A stretch of 64,000 nt of DNA from Cohnella herbarum. Its GTDB lineage: Bacteria; Bacillota; Bacilli; Paenibacillales; Paenibacillaceae. The DNA lies in NCBI RefSeq assembly GCF_012849095.1, contig NZ_CP051680.1, positions 7,498,001 through 7,562,000 of the forward strand, in the 5' to 3' direction. Shown one piece after another: positions 45,781 through 55,095 of the stretch. The position numbers and the translations under genes were made by a program. Below the pieces are notes generated by a model. The model saw only the letters and a program-made list of their open reading frames with translations. It had not been told where the DNA came from and ran no database searches. Numbering within the stretch: position 1 is the stretch's first letter; every line of letters starts with the position of its first letter.

Positions 45781-45890
45781 CGTGCGTCGGCGACTTGTCG
45801 TCAGTTGCCGAATGTATCCGCAATCAATTCGTATCGTCTCTCGATTATTTAGAGGCTATTCCTAAATATAAAATATTCGCGAGAATCGGA

Positions 45891-45945
45891 TTGACAGCGT
45901 TTTTATTCGCTGTGTATAATCGGTACATCAGATATACATCAAATG
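45891..45945 (+). promoter_or_regulatory. Consensus promoter with ACATCAGATAT operator
   Basis: TTGACA (45891-45896) and TATAAT (45915-45920) are both perfect with 18-base spacing. ACATCAGATAT (45925-45935) and ACATCAAAT (45937) follow at 12-bp spacing just past the -10. The same motif, inverted, lies before the GntR hybrid gene. Confidence 0.75.
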
Positions 45946-46036
45946 CATTAAAAGAAATTGTAAAAAGATGGTATGTAAATCAGATGTGAATCAGATGGGG
46001 ATTAGAAACGAATCAGAAAGACATCAGGAGGCGCGT

Positions 46037-47026
46037 ATGCGAGCGATAAAAACACGGAACGGCGCTGCGGTGTTCGTCAATCTGCCGGAGCCGGACATTA
46101 AACCCCAATTCGTCAAAGTCAAAATAAGCCGTTCGTCCGTGAGCATTGGAACAGAGTTGCTCATGATCCGGGGAAACTCGGAAGCCTCGCTGGGCTATAG
46201 CGCAACGGGCGTCGTACTCGAAGTCGGAGAGGGCGTCACGCACGTTAGCCCGGGACAGAGGGTCGCTTGCTACGGTACGCCGGCGCATCGCGAGATCATG
46301 TTGTCCCCGAAGCATCTCACCGTCCCCGTACCGGATGGCGTCACCGACGCCGAAGCCGCCTTCTGCGGGATCGGCGCAATCGCCGTACATGCTCTTCGGC
46401 AAGCGGACCTTCGTTTCGGAGAAACGGTCGTCGTGACGGGGCTGGGCATTCTCGGCCAGATTATAGCTCGTATCGCGCACGCGTCTAATTTTCAAGTCGT
46501 CGGTTTGGAACCGTTTACAGAACGCAGGAACAGGCTAATCGCCGCCGGTATCCCCCATGTATACGGGGATCAAGCGGAGATGAAAGCGGCGTTGGATACG
46601 CTTACGGATACTAAGGGAGCGGACGCGATCCTCGTATGCGCCAGCAACCGGAAGGACAATCTGATCGACAGCTCCATCGAGGTGCTCCGGGATCGCGGCA
46701 AGGTCGTCATCGTCGGGGATACGGGAAGCGGCTTCGACCGGGATCTGCTGTTCGGCAAAGAAGCCAGCATTCATATTTCGCGGGCCGGAGGTCCGGGAAG
46801 ATACGAGAGCGATTACGAGCAACTCGGCATCGATTATCCGATCGGGTACGTCCGTTGGACCGAGGGACGCAACATTCAAGAGTTCCTAAGAATGATCCAA
46901 GAGAAACGAATAGAGATTCAATCGCTCGTGTCGGACGTGGTCGCGTTCGACGATCTGCCCGAATTGTACGTCCGATACGAGCGCGAACCGCAAAATAAAA
47001 TGGGAATCATCGTTCGATTCGATTAA
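46037..47026 (+). CDS. Medium-chain dehydrogenase/reductase (sugar or polyol type)
   Basis: The 329-residue protein has the GroES-like N-terminal domain (SVSIGTELLMIRGN, GYSATGVVLEVGEGV) and a nucleotide-binding domain (VVVTGLGILGQIIARIA). The four structural-zinc cysteines are absent and the catalytic zinc ligands are not obvious, so it may be a zinc-free branch. ATG at 46037 follows AGGAGGCG. It is the first gene of the operon with two permeases and a binding protein, so it probably acts on the imported compound. Confidence 0.85.
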   Translation: MRAIKTRNGAAVFVNLPEPDIKPQFVKVKISRSSVSIGTELLMIRGNSEASLGYSATGVVLEVGEGVTHVSPGQRVACYGTPAHREIMLSPKHLTVPVPDGVTDAEAAFCGIGAIAVHALRQADLRFGETVVVTGLGILGQIIARIAHASNFQVVGLEPFTERRNRLIAAGIPHVYGDQAEMKAALDTLTDTKGADAILVCASNRKDNLIDSSIEVLRDRGKVVIVGDTGSGFDRDLLFGKEASIHISRAGGPGRYESDYEQLGIDYPIGYVRWTEGRNIQEFLRMIQEKRIEIQSLVSDVVAFDDLPELYVRYEREPQNKMGIIVRFD

Positions 47027-47049
47027 CCCGGAAGGGAGGAAACAAGCGC

Positions 47050-48000
47050 ATGAAAGATACGGCGTCAGCAATCGTTCCCAAGCCCGTCCGGGCTACAACG
47101 AGATGGACCCGAACGTTATGGCGATATCGTTGGCTTTACTTGTTCATGGTGCCCGGCCTTCTTTATTACATTATCTATCATTACGTCCCGATGTTCGGCC
47201 TCGTCATCGCTTTCCAAGATTACAACCTGATGAAGGGCGTTTCCGGAAGCCCTTGGGTCGGCTTCGATAATTTCCGTATCGTGTTCCAGTCGCCGGACTT
47301 TCCGGATCTGCTGAAGAACACGGTGCTGCTAAGCTTGTACAGGATTATCTTCAATATGCTGCCGGATTTGGTACTCGCGCTCATGTTGAACGAGATCCGG
47401 GTGCGTTGGTTCAAACGGACGATTCAAACGTTGACCTACGGACCGCACTTCCTGTCTTGGATTATCGTGTACGGCATCATGTTCTCCTTCTTCAGCCCGG
47501 GTTCGGGCCTTGTGTCCACGTTCTTCCGGGATATGGGATGGGGATCGATAGACGTACTGACCAATTCCGCCTTGTTCCGCCCGATGCTGGTGCTGACGGA
47601 TATATGGAAGAGCACGGGGTACGGAGCGATTATCTACTTGGCCGCTCTCGCCAGCATCAACAACGATCTGTACGAAGCGTCTTCCATAGACGGAGCCGGA
47701 CGTTGGAGACAGATGTGGCACATCACGCTGCCGGGCGTTCGGGACGTATTCATTCTTCTGATCATCCTCCGTCTGGGAAGCATCTTAGATGCCGGATTCG
47801 AGCAAGTATACATCTTCTTGAACGTGAGAGTGTACAACGTCGGAGACATTATCGACACTTGGATATTCAGAAGAGGGATCGAGCAGATGGATTTCAGCGT
47901 TCCGGCCGCGGTTGGCGTTTTCAAATCGGTTATCGGTTTCGTGCTCGTGCTGGGGGCCAACAAATTGGCTAAGCGATTCGGCGGATCCGGCATTTGGTAA
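47050..48000 (+). CDS. Sugar ABC importer permease, LplB type
   Basis: The 316-residue protein has six membrane helices, an N-terminal YLFMVPGLLYYIIYHYVPMFG motif typical of Firmicutes LplB, and the ATPase-contact loop YEASSIDGAGRWRQMWHI. It works with the permease at 48041 and binding protein at 49107. No ATPase gene is present in the operon, so it must borrow a shared one such as MsmX. GGAAGGGAGG precedes the start. Confidence 0.92.
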   Translation: MKDTASAIVPKPVRATTRWTRTLWRYRWLYLFMVPGLLYYIIYHYVPMFGLVIAFQDYNLMKGVSGSPWVGFDNFRIVFQSPDFPDLLKNTVLLSLYRIIFNMLPDLVLALMLNEIRVRWFKRTIQTLTYGPHFLSWIIVYGIMFSFFSPGSGLVSTFFRDMGWGSIDVLTNSALFRPMLVLTDIWKSTGYGAIIYLAALASINNDLYEASSIDGAGRWRQMWHITLPGVRDVFILLIILRLGSILDAGFEQVYIFLNVRVYNVGDIIDTWIFRRGIEQMDFSVPAAVGVFKSVIGFVLVLGANKLAKRFGGSGIW

Positions 48001-48040
48001 TGGAATTGCAGACTGAAGCAACTAGCGGAGGTGAACGGAA

Positions 48041-48928
48041 GTGCCTTATATTTTCCAGAAAACATGGTCCGACCGAATTGCCGATCTCTTCATCTATATC
48101 ACGTTGGCGATCTTCGGATTAGCGACCCTGTTCCCGATCTACTACGTATTCGTTGTCGCGGTAACTCCTTATTCTGAGGTACTGCGCAACGGCGGCTTCC
48201 TGCTCGTACCTCGGAAATTCACGATGGAAGCTTTCGAGGCGATCTTAAGCAGCAACACGGTGCCCAAAGCGCTTGGAATTACGACGATGGTGACGGCGAT
48301 CGGAACGTCTCTCAATCTGATGGTGACCACGCTGCTGGCGTATCCGTTGTCCAAGAAATATTTGCCCGGCCGGAACGCCGTTCTCCTGGCGATCGTGTTC
48401 ACGATGCTATTCTCCGGAGGATTGATTCCGACGTTCCTTACCGTTAAGGCGACGGGGCTCATGAATTCGATCTGGGCGCTGATCATTCCCGGACTGGTAT
48501 CTACCTTTAACTTGCTGATCATGAAAACTTACTTTGAATCGCTTCCTTCGGAAGTCGAAGAAGCGGCGAAGATAGACGGCTGCGGAGACGCTTCGACGTT
48601 GCTCAAGATCGTGCTTCCCTTGTCGATGCCGATTATCGCGACGTTGGGCTTGTTCTACGGAGTTAACCACTGGAATGCTTACTTCAACGGAATTATGTAT
48701 TTGAACGATCGGGATCTGTATCCGCTCCAGGTCGTTCTCCGGAACATGATCGTGACCCCGAGCGTCAGTCAGGAGCTTGCGGTGCCGCAGTCGCAATTAA
48801 GCGCGCTGCCGCCCGAATCGATCAAGATGGCCACCGTCGTCGTAGCGATCATTCCGGTCATCGCCGTGTATCCGTTTCTTCAGAAGTATTTTATCAAAGG
48901 GATGATGCTCGGCGCCGTGAAGGGCTAG
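48041..48928 (+). CDS. Sugar ABC importer permease, YtcP type
   Basis: The 295-residue protein has six membrane helices, FPIYYVFVVAVTPYSEV near the start, and the contact loop VEEAAKIDGCGDASTLLKI. The insertion with AVPQSQLSALPPESIKMA before the last helix is usual for the YtcP branch. Start is GTG behind GCGGAGGTG. Partner of the LplB-type permease. Confidence 0.92.
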   Translation: MPYIFQKTWSDRIADLFIYITLAIFGLATLFPIYYVFVVAVTPYSEVLRNGGFLLVPRKFTMEAFEAILSSNTVPKALGITTMVTAIGTSLNLMVTTLLAYPLSKKYLPGRNAVLLAIVFTMLFSGGLIPTFLTVKATGLMNSIWALIIPGLVSTFNLLIMKTYFESLPSEVEEAAKIDGCGDASTLLKIVLPLSMPIIATLGLFYGVNHWNAYFNGIMYLNDRDLYPLQVVLRNMIVTPSVSQELAVPQSQLSALPPESIKMATVVVAIIPVIAVYPFLQKYFIKGMMLGAVKG

Positions 48929-49106
48929 GGGGCAAGAAACAGGGTTAGTCGGCAGGAGGAGAGAGGAATAGGACGTTGACTAAATAAGGGGGGTATGCGC
49001 TTGGCCGCTGTGACTCAGCTTCGGCCGGATACCGTAGAGAATAATTGCCGCAACATGAAGGACGCAAGAAATAGACTCATCCAATCCCTTGTAGGAGGTA
49101 ACATCG

Positions 49107-50732
49107 ATGAAAAGAAACAGCACTCTGCTCGTTTGTTTGATGGTTCTAACTCTTATCGTCTCGGCATGCGGTAACAACAATGGTAACGAGGCGTCTCCAT
49201 CGGCCAGCTCCCCCGCGCCGGGTACGGCTTCCGGCGAAGCTTCCGGGACTCCGGCTCAAGAAACGATCAAGCTGAATTGGTTCGTGACAGCCGCGGCGGA
49301 ATCCCAGCTTCCGAAAGGGGATGCGGATTTCGTGAAGAAGGCGATCGCCGAGAAGTTCAACGTCGATCTGACCATCGACTACATGCCTCTGGGGACGGAT
49401 TTCCAGAATAAGCTGAATTCCTTGATCGCATCCGGCGATATTCCAGACGTTTTCTTCGTGGACGGCATTACTTCCAACCAATATATCAAAGACGGCGTCG
49501 TTCGCGAGATGACCGGATTGGTGACTCCGGCCAAGATGCCGAACTATTTCAAGTATTGGGTCAAAGAAGAAGATTTGCCTAAGTATCAAGTACAAGGCAA
49601 ATTCGCCCGCGCGCCGGTTCCTTACGAGAAAAACTATTTCCGTTCTTATTACATTCGTACGGACTGGCTAGAGAAGGTCGGTCTTGAAATTCCGAAATCG
49701 TACGACGAGATGGTAGAAGTCATGAAAGCTTTCACGTTTAACGATCCGGACGGCAACGGCAAGAACGATACGTTCGGCTTCACCGCTTACGGCAACGGAA
49801 CGAACATGTCGATGGAATTTCCTACTTACGTGAAGAACGGTCTTATCGGCGACTTCGTAATCGAAGGCGACCAGTTCATCGATACCCGTACGGATCTCCG
49901 CATGCAACAGACGCTTACGGACACGAGAGCATTGTTGGACTTGAAGGTTGTCGATCCCGACTGGCTTCTGAACAAGAACGGACAACAGCTCGAGAAAGCG
50001 GAGCAAGGCAAAGCGGGCATCGTTCTCGGCTTCGGCAAAAACCTGGCATTCGACAACAACCCTGTCGGCTTGCAGGCGAAGACGAAGGAAATTACCGGCA
50101 ATGCCAACGCCAATTGGGCGGCATTCGATCCGTTCGCGACGACGGGAGTATTCATTGAGCCCGTGCCTAGCAATCCGTTCGTGCTCAGTTCCAAATCGTC
50201 GGATGCGGAAATCGAGCGTTCCCTTCAAGTGCTCGACTGGCTCGCCAGCGAAGAAGGTTTCCTGATGGCGCACTACGGCCGCGAAGGAACGGAGTTCACC
50301 CGTACCGGCAACCAAATCACGTTGAACCAAGACGCGATCAAACAAAACGTAACCGATCAAGGCAACTTCCTCGGCGTCTATCAATGGTTTACTCCGATTT
50401 CCGGTCCGGAAGCGTTCGGAGTCGAGGTTCTGGATCCGAACGTGACCGACAGAGACAGGGAAATCGTCAACACGATGAACGGCTATAAAATTCTACCGTC
50501 CGTAGGCACGAGTCTTGTCATTAAAGAAGGCATGGATCTGGGCGCTCTGAGAAAACGGATGAACGAGCTTCAAGTTAAAATTTTGTACGACGAGAAGGAT
50601 GCTTCGAACTGGCCGAAGTACCGCGAAGAGATTATGACCAAATACGGCGGTCAAATTATTTTCGATTACTACGCGGAGCAAGTCGCCGCATCCCAAGGTA
50701 AAGCGATTACGTTCAAATCGGCAAATCAATAA
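49107..50732 (+). CDS. Sugar ABC importer binding lipoprotein, LipO type
   Basis: The 541-residue protein has a lipobox (IVSAC, Cys21), an Ala/Ser/Pro tether and a long family-1 binding domain (KLNWFVTAAAESQLPKG, IASGDIPDVFFVDG, FNDPDGNGKNDTFGFTAYG). The length of about 540 is characteristic of LipO partners of LplB/YtcP permeases, which carry oligosaccharides from plant or microbial polymers. GTAGGAGG precedes the ATG. The ligand cannot be read from sequence. Confidence 0.92.
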   Translation: MKRNSTLLVCLMVLTLIVSACGNNNGNEASPSASSPAPGTASGEASGTPAQETIKLNWFVTAAAESQLPKGDADFVKKAIAEKFNVDLTIDYMPLGTDFQNKLNSLIASGDIPDVFFVDGITSNQYIKDGVVREMTGLVTPAKMPNYFKYWVKEEDLPKYQVQGKFARAPVPYEKNYFRSYYIRTDWLEKVGLEIPKSYDEMVEVMKAFTFNDPDGNGKNDTFGFTAYGNGTNMSMEFPTYVKNGLIGDFVIEGDQFIDTRTDLRMQQTLTDTRALLDLKVVDPDWLLNKNGQQLEKAEQGKAGIVLGFGKNLAFDNNPVGLQAKTKEITGNANANWAAFDPFATTGVFIEPVPSNPFVLSSKSSDAEIERSLQVLDWLASEEGFLMAHYGREGTEFTRTGNQITLNQDAIKQNVTDQGNFLGVYQWFTPISGPEAFGVEVLDPNVTDRDREIVNTMNGYKILPSVGTSLVIKEGMDLGALRKRMNELQVKILYDEKDASNWPKYREEIMTKYGGQIIFDYYAEQVAASQGKAITFKSANQ

Positions 50733-50830
50733 GGCAACAATCGAACGATGAAAGGAGCGGAGAGTCGGATCATCGACTCTCCGCTCTATCGCATTGGGCA
50801 GACCATTCGCGTCGGTTAGGGGAGACGAAG

Positions 50831-52912
50831 ATGAACGATCAGGCAGACAGCGCAGTACGTTGCGTTCGGAACGTGGACGCGCTTAAGAATCTTCCGCCGG
50901 AAATCAGGCAGCCGGGAACTACCGTATGGGTAAAGGGTTATTACGAGGAAGGCGATCCGGGCGGCAAGTTCGTTCGTTTCGTATCGGACAGCAAAGCTGC
51001 CGATAATGGGGGAACCGTGCATGCGCCCGCGGATGGCGGCGCGGGACGATGGTTGACGATCCATGACGGCGTTGGCCGTTACCGTTATTTCGGCATATTC
51101 GGAACGGATCGCCAAGCGGACGATGCGCTCGACGCCATGGCGAACGATGAAACGATATATAAAATCGAAGCGGACTCGGATCTGAATTTCGCCCGCAGGC
51201 ACCGAATGAATAGAAGTCGCCTGGTCATGGAGTTTAACGGCTTTACGGTCCGCACGGACGGGATCGAGGACGCGCCCGAGAACGATCCGTTCGCGGCGGT
51301 GTTGTTCTTTCAAGGTTTATTGACCGGGTTGACGCAGAGCCTGGTCTTAACGGAGCCTCTGGCCGAAATGTCGGAATTGTTCGAGGTATCGGATTCCTCC
51401 GCCTTCGCCGTCGGCGAATGGTGGATCGTTCAATCGAATGCGTTATCGGGCGGCGCCGAACGGGAGCTGGAGAAGCTTATAAGGGTAACCGAGATCGTAG
51501 ACGCGACGCATGTCCGATTTAATTATAAGAACGGTTGGGAGCTTGCTCCGGGCAGAACCGTTACTTATAAAAAGGCGATTCCGGTCGAGCAGGTATCGGT
51601 ACGGAATATGCGATTCATCGGCGCGGGCAGCACGGATAAGACGGGTTCGCATCCGCTTGCGTACGAGTTCGCCGTGGAGTGCGACGCCGTAGGCATCAAC
51701 GCATACGGTACGTTCTGGCCCGTCGTCATGCGGCGTTACTGCACGCACTACGTGACCGAGCGCTGCAATCTGACGAATCCGGTGGAAGTCGTGATCGGCG
51801 GCACCGGTTATCTTACCCAGCAAATCTATTGCCTTTACGGCCACGTTCGGGATTGCCAGACGAGCAACGGCAGGCATCTGAACGATTTTACGGGATCCGC
51901 TTATTGTTACGTGGACAACTGCCATTGCGATGGCGACGATCTTGGGGCGTTCGTCACGCACGGCCAATACGAGCACGACTTGACTTACGTCGGCAATTCC
52001 GGGCTCATGTCCTTCGCCAATAGCGGTCCGACCTGGGGTGAGAGCGCGAAGAGAATCACGGTGAAGAAACACGTGGCCTCTTGGTTTCTCGCTTTCCGCA
52101 AAGTGACCGATCTCACGCTGGAGGACGTGCACGTGTTCGTCCGGAAAGGCGTGGAAAACTCGGCGAATACGGGTTCCTTCTGGCTTAATCCGGACGGCGT
52201 GCAGATGAAGAACTGCACGGCAGAGGCAATGGTGAAATTCATGCAGGTTTCGGCCCGGTCGGAGCGACCGAACGTGATCGAGAATAGCTCGTTCGCGCTT
52301 ACGCAAGGGCGTCGCTTATCCCACGAGAACGTGGAAGCCGAGCTGTCGTTCCGCAATTGCAGGTTCGCCGGGATCGACGGCAATCGATTTGCCGGAACCG
52401 GAAAGCTATCGTTCAGGGATTGCTTGCTCGAGGGCGCGAGTGCCGAAGCTAGCGCTCTTCGCGTGGAAGGGTCGGCGTTCAGCTTCCACGGGGGAACGAT
52501 GACGAATACCGGAGTCGTCTTGACCGGAGCGGGAGATCGCCAAGTCGAGATCGGCACGGGAGCGGCCGTTAGCGGCACGAATGCCGGCAAGGCTTTCTTC
52601 GAGCGCGAAGAACCCGGAACGGGCTCAACCGATTGGCGGTTTTTCAATTGCGTTAGCCGGGCCGCCGATGCGGAAACTTCCCACTATCGCATCGAGGCCG
52701 GACGAAATACGTATTTGTCCACCGGTTCCCGGTTCGAAGGCGGTCGGTTCGCGGTTGCGGACGGAGCCTTCGAAGACGGGGGCCATATGCTGCACGCAAC
52801 GAACGTGGAGAAAGGCGTGGACCGGAGCGGGCTGCCGGGCGAGAACGATTCGATCCGGCACGGGAGCAATAATCTGATCATTAACGAGAAGAAGGTGACT
52901 CACGAAGATTAG
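50831..52912 (+). CDS. Right-handed parallel beta-helix protein, tailspike-like
   Basis: The 693-residue protein starts with a small head domain (residues about 5-75, GTTVWVKGYYEEGDPGGKFVRF), then a pectin-lyase-fold beta-helix (about 80-650) shown by many short repeats such as LEDVHVFVRKGVEN, MKNCTAEAMV and LSFRDCLLEGA. The head resembles bacteriophage tailspike and polysaccharide-lyase proteins. There is no signal peptide. As last gene of the importer operon it probably cuts an imported oligosaccharide, perhaps a uronic-acid one. Catalytic residues are not evident, so the enzyme class is open. The ATG has GGGGAGACG upstream. Confidence 0.75.
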   Translation: MNDQADSAVRCVRNVDALKNLPPEIRQPGTTVWVKGYYEEGDPGGKFVRFVSDSKAADNGGTVHAPADGGAGRWLTIHDGVGRYRYFGIFGTDRQADDALDAMANDETIYKIEADSDLNFARRHRMNRSRLVMEFNGFTVRTDGIEDAPENDPFAAVLFFQGLLTGLTQSLVLTEPLAEMSELFEVSDSSAFAVGEWWIVQSNALSGGAERELEKLIRVTEIVDATHVRFNYKNGWELAPGRTVTYKKAIPVEQVSVRNMRFIGAGSTDKTGSHPLAYEFAVECDAVGINAYGTFWPVVMRRYCTHYVTERCNLTNPVEVVIGGTGYLTQQIYCLYGHVRDCQTSNGRHLNDFTGSAYCYVDNCHCDGDDLGAFVTHGQYEHDLTYVGNSGLMSFANSGPTWGESAKRITVKKHVASWFLAFRKVTDLTLEDVHVFVRKGVENSANTGSFWLNPDGVQMKNCTAEAMVKFMQVSARSERPNVIENSSFALTQGRRLSHENVEAELSFRNCRFAGIDGNRFAGTGKLSFRDCLLEGASAEASALRVEGSAFSFHGGTMTNTGVVLTGAGDRQVEIGTGAAVSGTNAGKAFFEREEPGTGSTDWRFFNCVSRAADAETSHYRIEAGRNTYLSTGSRFEGGRFAVADGAFEDGGHMLHATNVEKGVDRSGLPGENDSIRHGSNNLIINEKKVTHED

Positions 52913-53062
52913 AGTTACGGTTGCTATTGCTGCTTCGGGCAAGCCGGTCTCCATGAATTATTAATCCTTGTACGCTGCGGTTTTTTTCGATAAATTAAAC
53001 AGGAATGAGAATGACGCGAAGCTGGAAACAATCGAGAACATCTAGGGAGAGGGTTGATTAAA

Positions 53063-54199
53063 ATGGCGGAAATCCGGTTCGTGGAGGAGAAGGAGATAGG
53101 GAGCGCGGCAGCTCTTGCCGATCTCGTGTTTCGCGACGAAGAGCAAACTTCGATGGGGGTTGCATTTCCCTTCATATTCTCCGGCAATTTCGGGAGTTCC
53201 GTCGGCGCATTCGAAGACGGAAAACTCGCGGCGTTCATGGGGCTCGTCCCAAGCGAGCTTCAGATCGGCAAAGCGGTACTGCCGTTGTTCTCCATGGGCG
53301 CCGTCTGCACGCATCCGGATTACAGGGGGCGCGGCTACGCCGGCGATATGCTAAAGCTGGCATTCGAACATATCGCTGCGTCCGGTGCTTCGCTCTTGTA
53401 CGTGTCCGGGGATCGGAGCTTGTATCGGCGTCATGGGTGTCATCGCTTCGGGTCGGTTAGGAACTACTCGATTAAGCCTGGGCAATTCATGGAAACCGAG
53501 CAAGCCGGTTCAGCGAGCTACAGGAAATTTCGGGAGAGCGACCGGTTTCGCCTGCAGGCTCTGGCCGACGATGCGTTCGCGCGATATCGCCGGGGACTAT
53601 ACGAAACGGCTCTGCTTATTCGTTCCGAATCCCTAGCGAGCATTTCTAAGTTAAGGAACGAGACCTATGTCGCGGAATCGGAAGGGAGCATCGCGGCTTA
53701 CGCTGTCGTAGCCATGCCGGCGGAACATCCTACGCAGTCGTCGCCTTTCGTCGTCGAATGGGGCGGCGATGCGGTTAAGGCGGCTCAACTCCTTAGTTTC
53801 ATCCAAGAGTCGCGCGGACTATCCGAGCTTCGGGTGGCGGTTCCGTTCCATGATTCGGACATGCAAGAGGCGCTTCAACGGGTTCCCTATACGGAAGGGA
53901 CGAACACCGGCACGGTTAAGATCATCGATCCGAAACGGTTGCTAACGCAGCTCGCTCCATACCTGAAGGAGAAGAACAATGAGGTTGCTCCCAGGATAAC
54001 TCTGGATAACGTGAAAGGGGAGGAAGGGGCGGCGGAACTAAGGATCGACGACAATTCGATTAGGCTTACGTCCGAGGAGCTGGTCTCGGTCCTGTTCGAC
54101 CTTGATCCCGACGTTGCGGCAATCGCCCAGTATCGGGAGATGCTCGGTAAGCTATTCCCGATTCCCCTCCCTTATGCCGCCGGTTTAAACTTCGTTTAA
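53063..54199 (+). CDS. GNAT N-acetyltransferase, Eis-like
   Basis: The 378-residue protein has an N-terminal GNAT domain (LPLFSMGAVCTHPDYRGRGYAG carries the acetyl-CoA loop) followed by a second GNAT-like half and a C-terminal sterol-carrier-like region, the Eis-type plan. ATG at 53063 is chosen because AGGGAGAGGG lies about 10 bases before it. Substrate unknown. It stands alone between the beta-helix gene and a convergent regulator. Confidence 0.85.
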   Translation: MAEIRFVEEKEIGSAAALADLVFRDEEQTSMGVAFPFIFSGNFGSSVGAFEDGKLAAFMGLVPSELQIGKAVLPLFSMGAVCTHPDYRGRGYAGDMLKLAFEHIAASGASLLYVSGDRSLYRRHGCHRFGSVRNYSIKPGQFMETEQAGSASYRKFRESDRFRLQALADDAFARYRRGLYETALLIRSESLASISKLRNETYVAESEGSIAAYAVVAMPAEHPTQSSPFVVEWGGDAVKAAQLLSFIQESRGLSELRVAVPFHDSDMQEALQRVPYTEGTNTGTVKIIDPKRLLTQLAPYLKEKNNEVAPRITLDNVKGEEGAAELRIDDNSIRLTSEELVSVLFDLDPDVAAIAQYREMLGKLFPIPLPYAAGLNFV

Positions 54200-54225
54200 C
54201 CGACCGCACGCACGCACGACTAGAG

Positions 54226-54262
54226 TAGCCCCGCTTTGCATGCAGCATGCAAAGCGGGGCTA
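54226..54262. terminator. Long perfect hairpin between convergent genes
   Basis: An 18-bp inverted repeat with a single central A (TAGCCCCGCTTTG.., ..CAAAGCGGGGCTA) spans the stop codon of the FadR-type gene. It lacks a strong T run but should stall polymerase from both sides. Confidence 0.7.
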
Positions 54263-54976
54263 TTCTCCCGTTCCTTGCGGCGCTTTAACGTAGAGGACCT
54301 TCTCTACTTTCACCAGATGCCGCATCATTCTTTCCCCTGCCAGCTCCTCGTTCTTCGCTTCGATGGCACCGTAAATTTCCTTATGCTCCTGCAACAGCTT
54401 CTCCGCGGAAGAACGTTCTGCGAAAAACCACAGCCGACGAGACTCCTTCATGCTTTCCTGCATCCGTTCGGTCAGCGATTCCATCATGGAGATCAAGAGC
54501 GAATTGTGGGAGGCGTTCGCGACGAGCAGATGGAACCGGAAATCCGCTTGTTCGCTTTCCCCTTCGTTATCGAGAGCGGCTTCCATTTCGTCAAGGATTG
54601 TTTTCAACTCCGCGAGATCTTCGTCGTTTCTTCTTTTCGCCGCAAGCGTAGCGCAACCGATCTCGATGAACTTGCGCACTTCCAGCACTTCCTGCAATAG
54701 CTCGGTATTGTATGCAGTAGGTTCGATGCCGTCTTCACCGGGCGTCTGAAGACTGACGTAAGTGCCTCCGCCGTGGCGGATCGTTACCCACCCCATCGCT
54801 TTCAAGGCGCTCAATGCTTCGCGGATCGTGGAACGCCCGACTTCGAAGCTTGCGGCAAGTTCGACTACGGTCGGTAATTTGGATCCTGGAGGATAGAGAT
54901 TCGATTGAATCTGCTCTCTGATTTGCTGCAAGACGATTTCGGAGCCTCTTTGCGTCTTGATTTTCTGGAATGCCAC
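54260..54976 (-). CDS. FadR/LldR-type GntR regulator (FCD domain)
   Basis: The 238-residue protein has a GntR helix-turn-helix (LYPPGSKLPTVVELAASFEV, then RSTIREALSALKAMG) and an all-helical FCD ligand domain (RKFIEIGCATLAAKR, then FRFHLLVANASHNSLL) with the expected metal-binding His/Asp residues. Start is GTG behind GGAGG; an upstream ATG would add a leader. It is divergent from glcDF, so it probably senses glycolate or lactate. A GATC..GATC inverted element at 55044-55056 is a candidate operator. Confidence 0.9.
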   Translation of the reverse strand: MAFQKIKTQRGSEIVLQQIREQIQSNLYPPGSKLPTVVELAASFEVGRSTIREALSALKAMGWVTIRHGGGTYVSLQTPGEDGIEPTAYNTELLQEVLEVRKFIEIGCATLAAKRRNDEDLAELKTILDEMEAALDNEGESEQADFRFHLLVANASHNSLLISMMESLTERMQESMKESRRLWFFAERSSAEKLLQEHKEIYGAIEAKNEELAGERMMRHLVKVEKVLYVKAPQGTGE

Positions 54977-55095
54977 GGCGCTACCTCCATAAAAAAACAT
55001 ATACATCTATTCAATCATACGTTAAGCTATAAGAAAAGTCATCAGATCACATGATCAATTAACCAGAAAATGATAATCGAGGAGGAGCTCATCTC

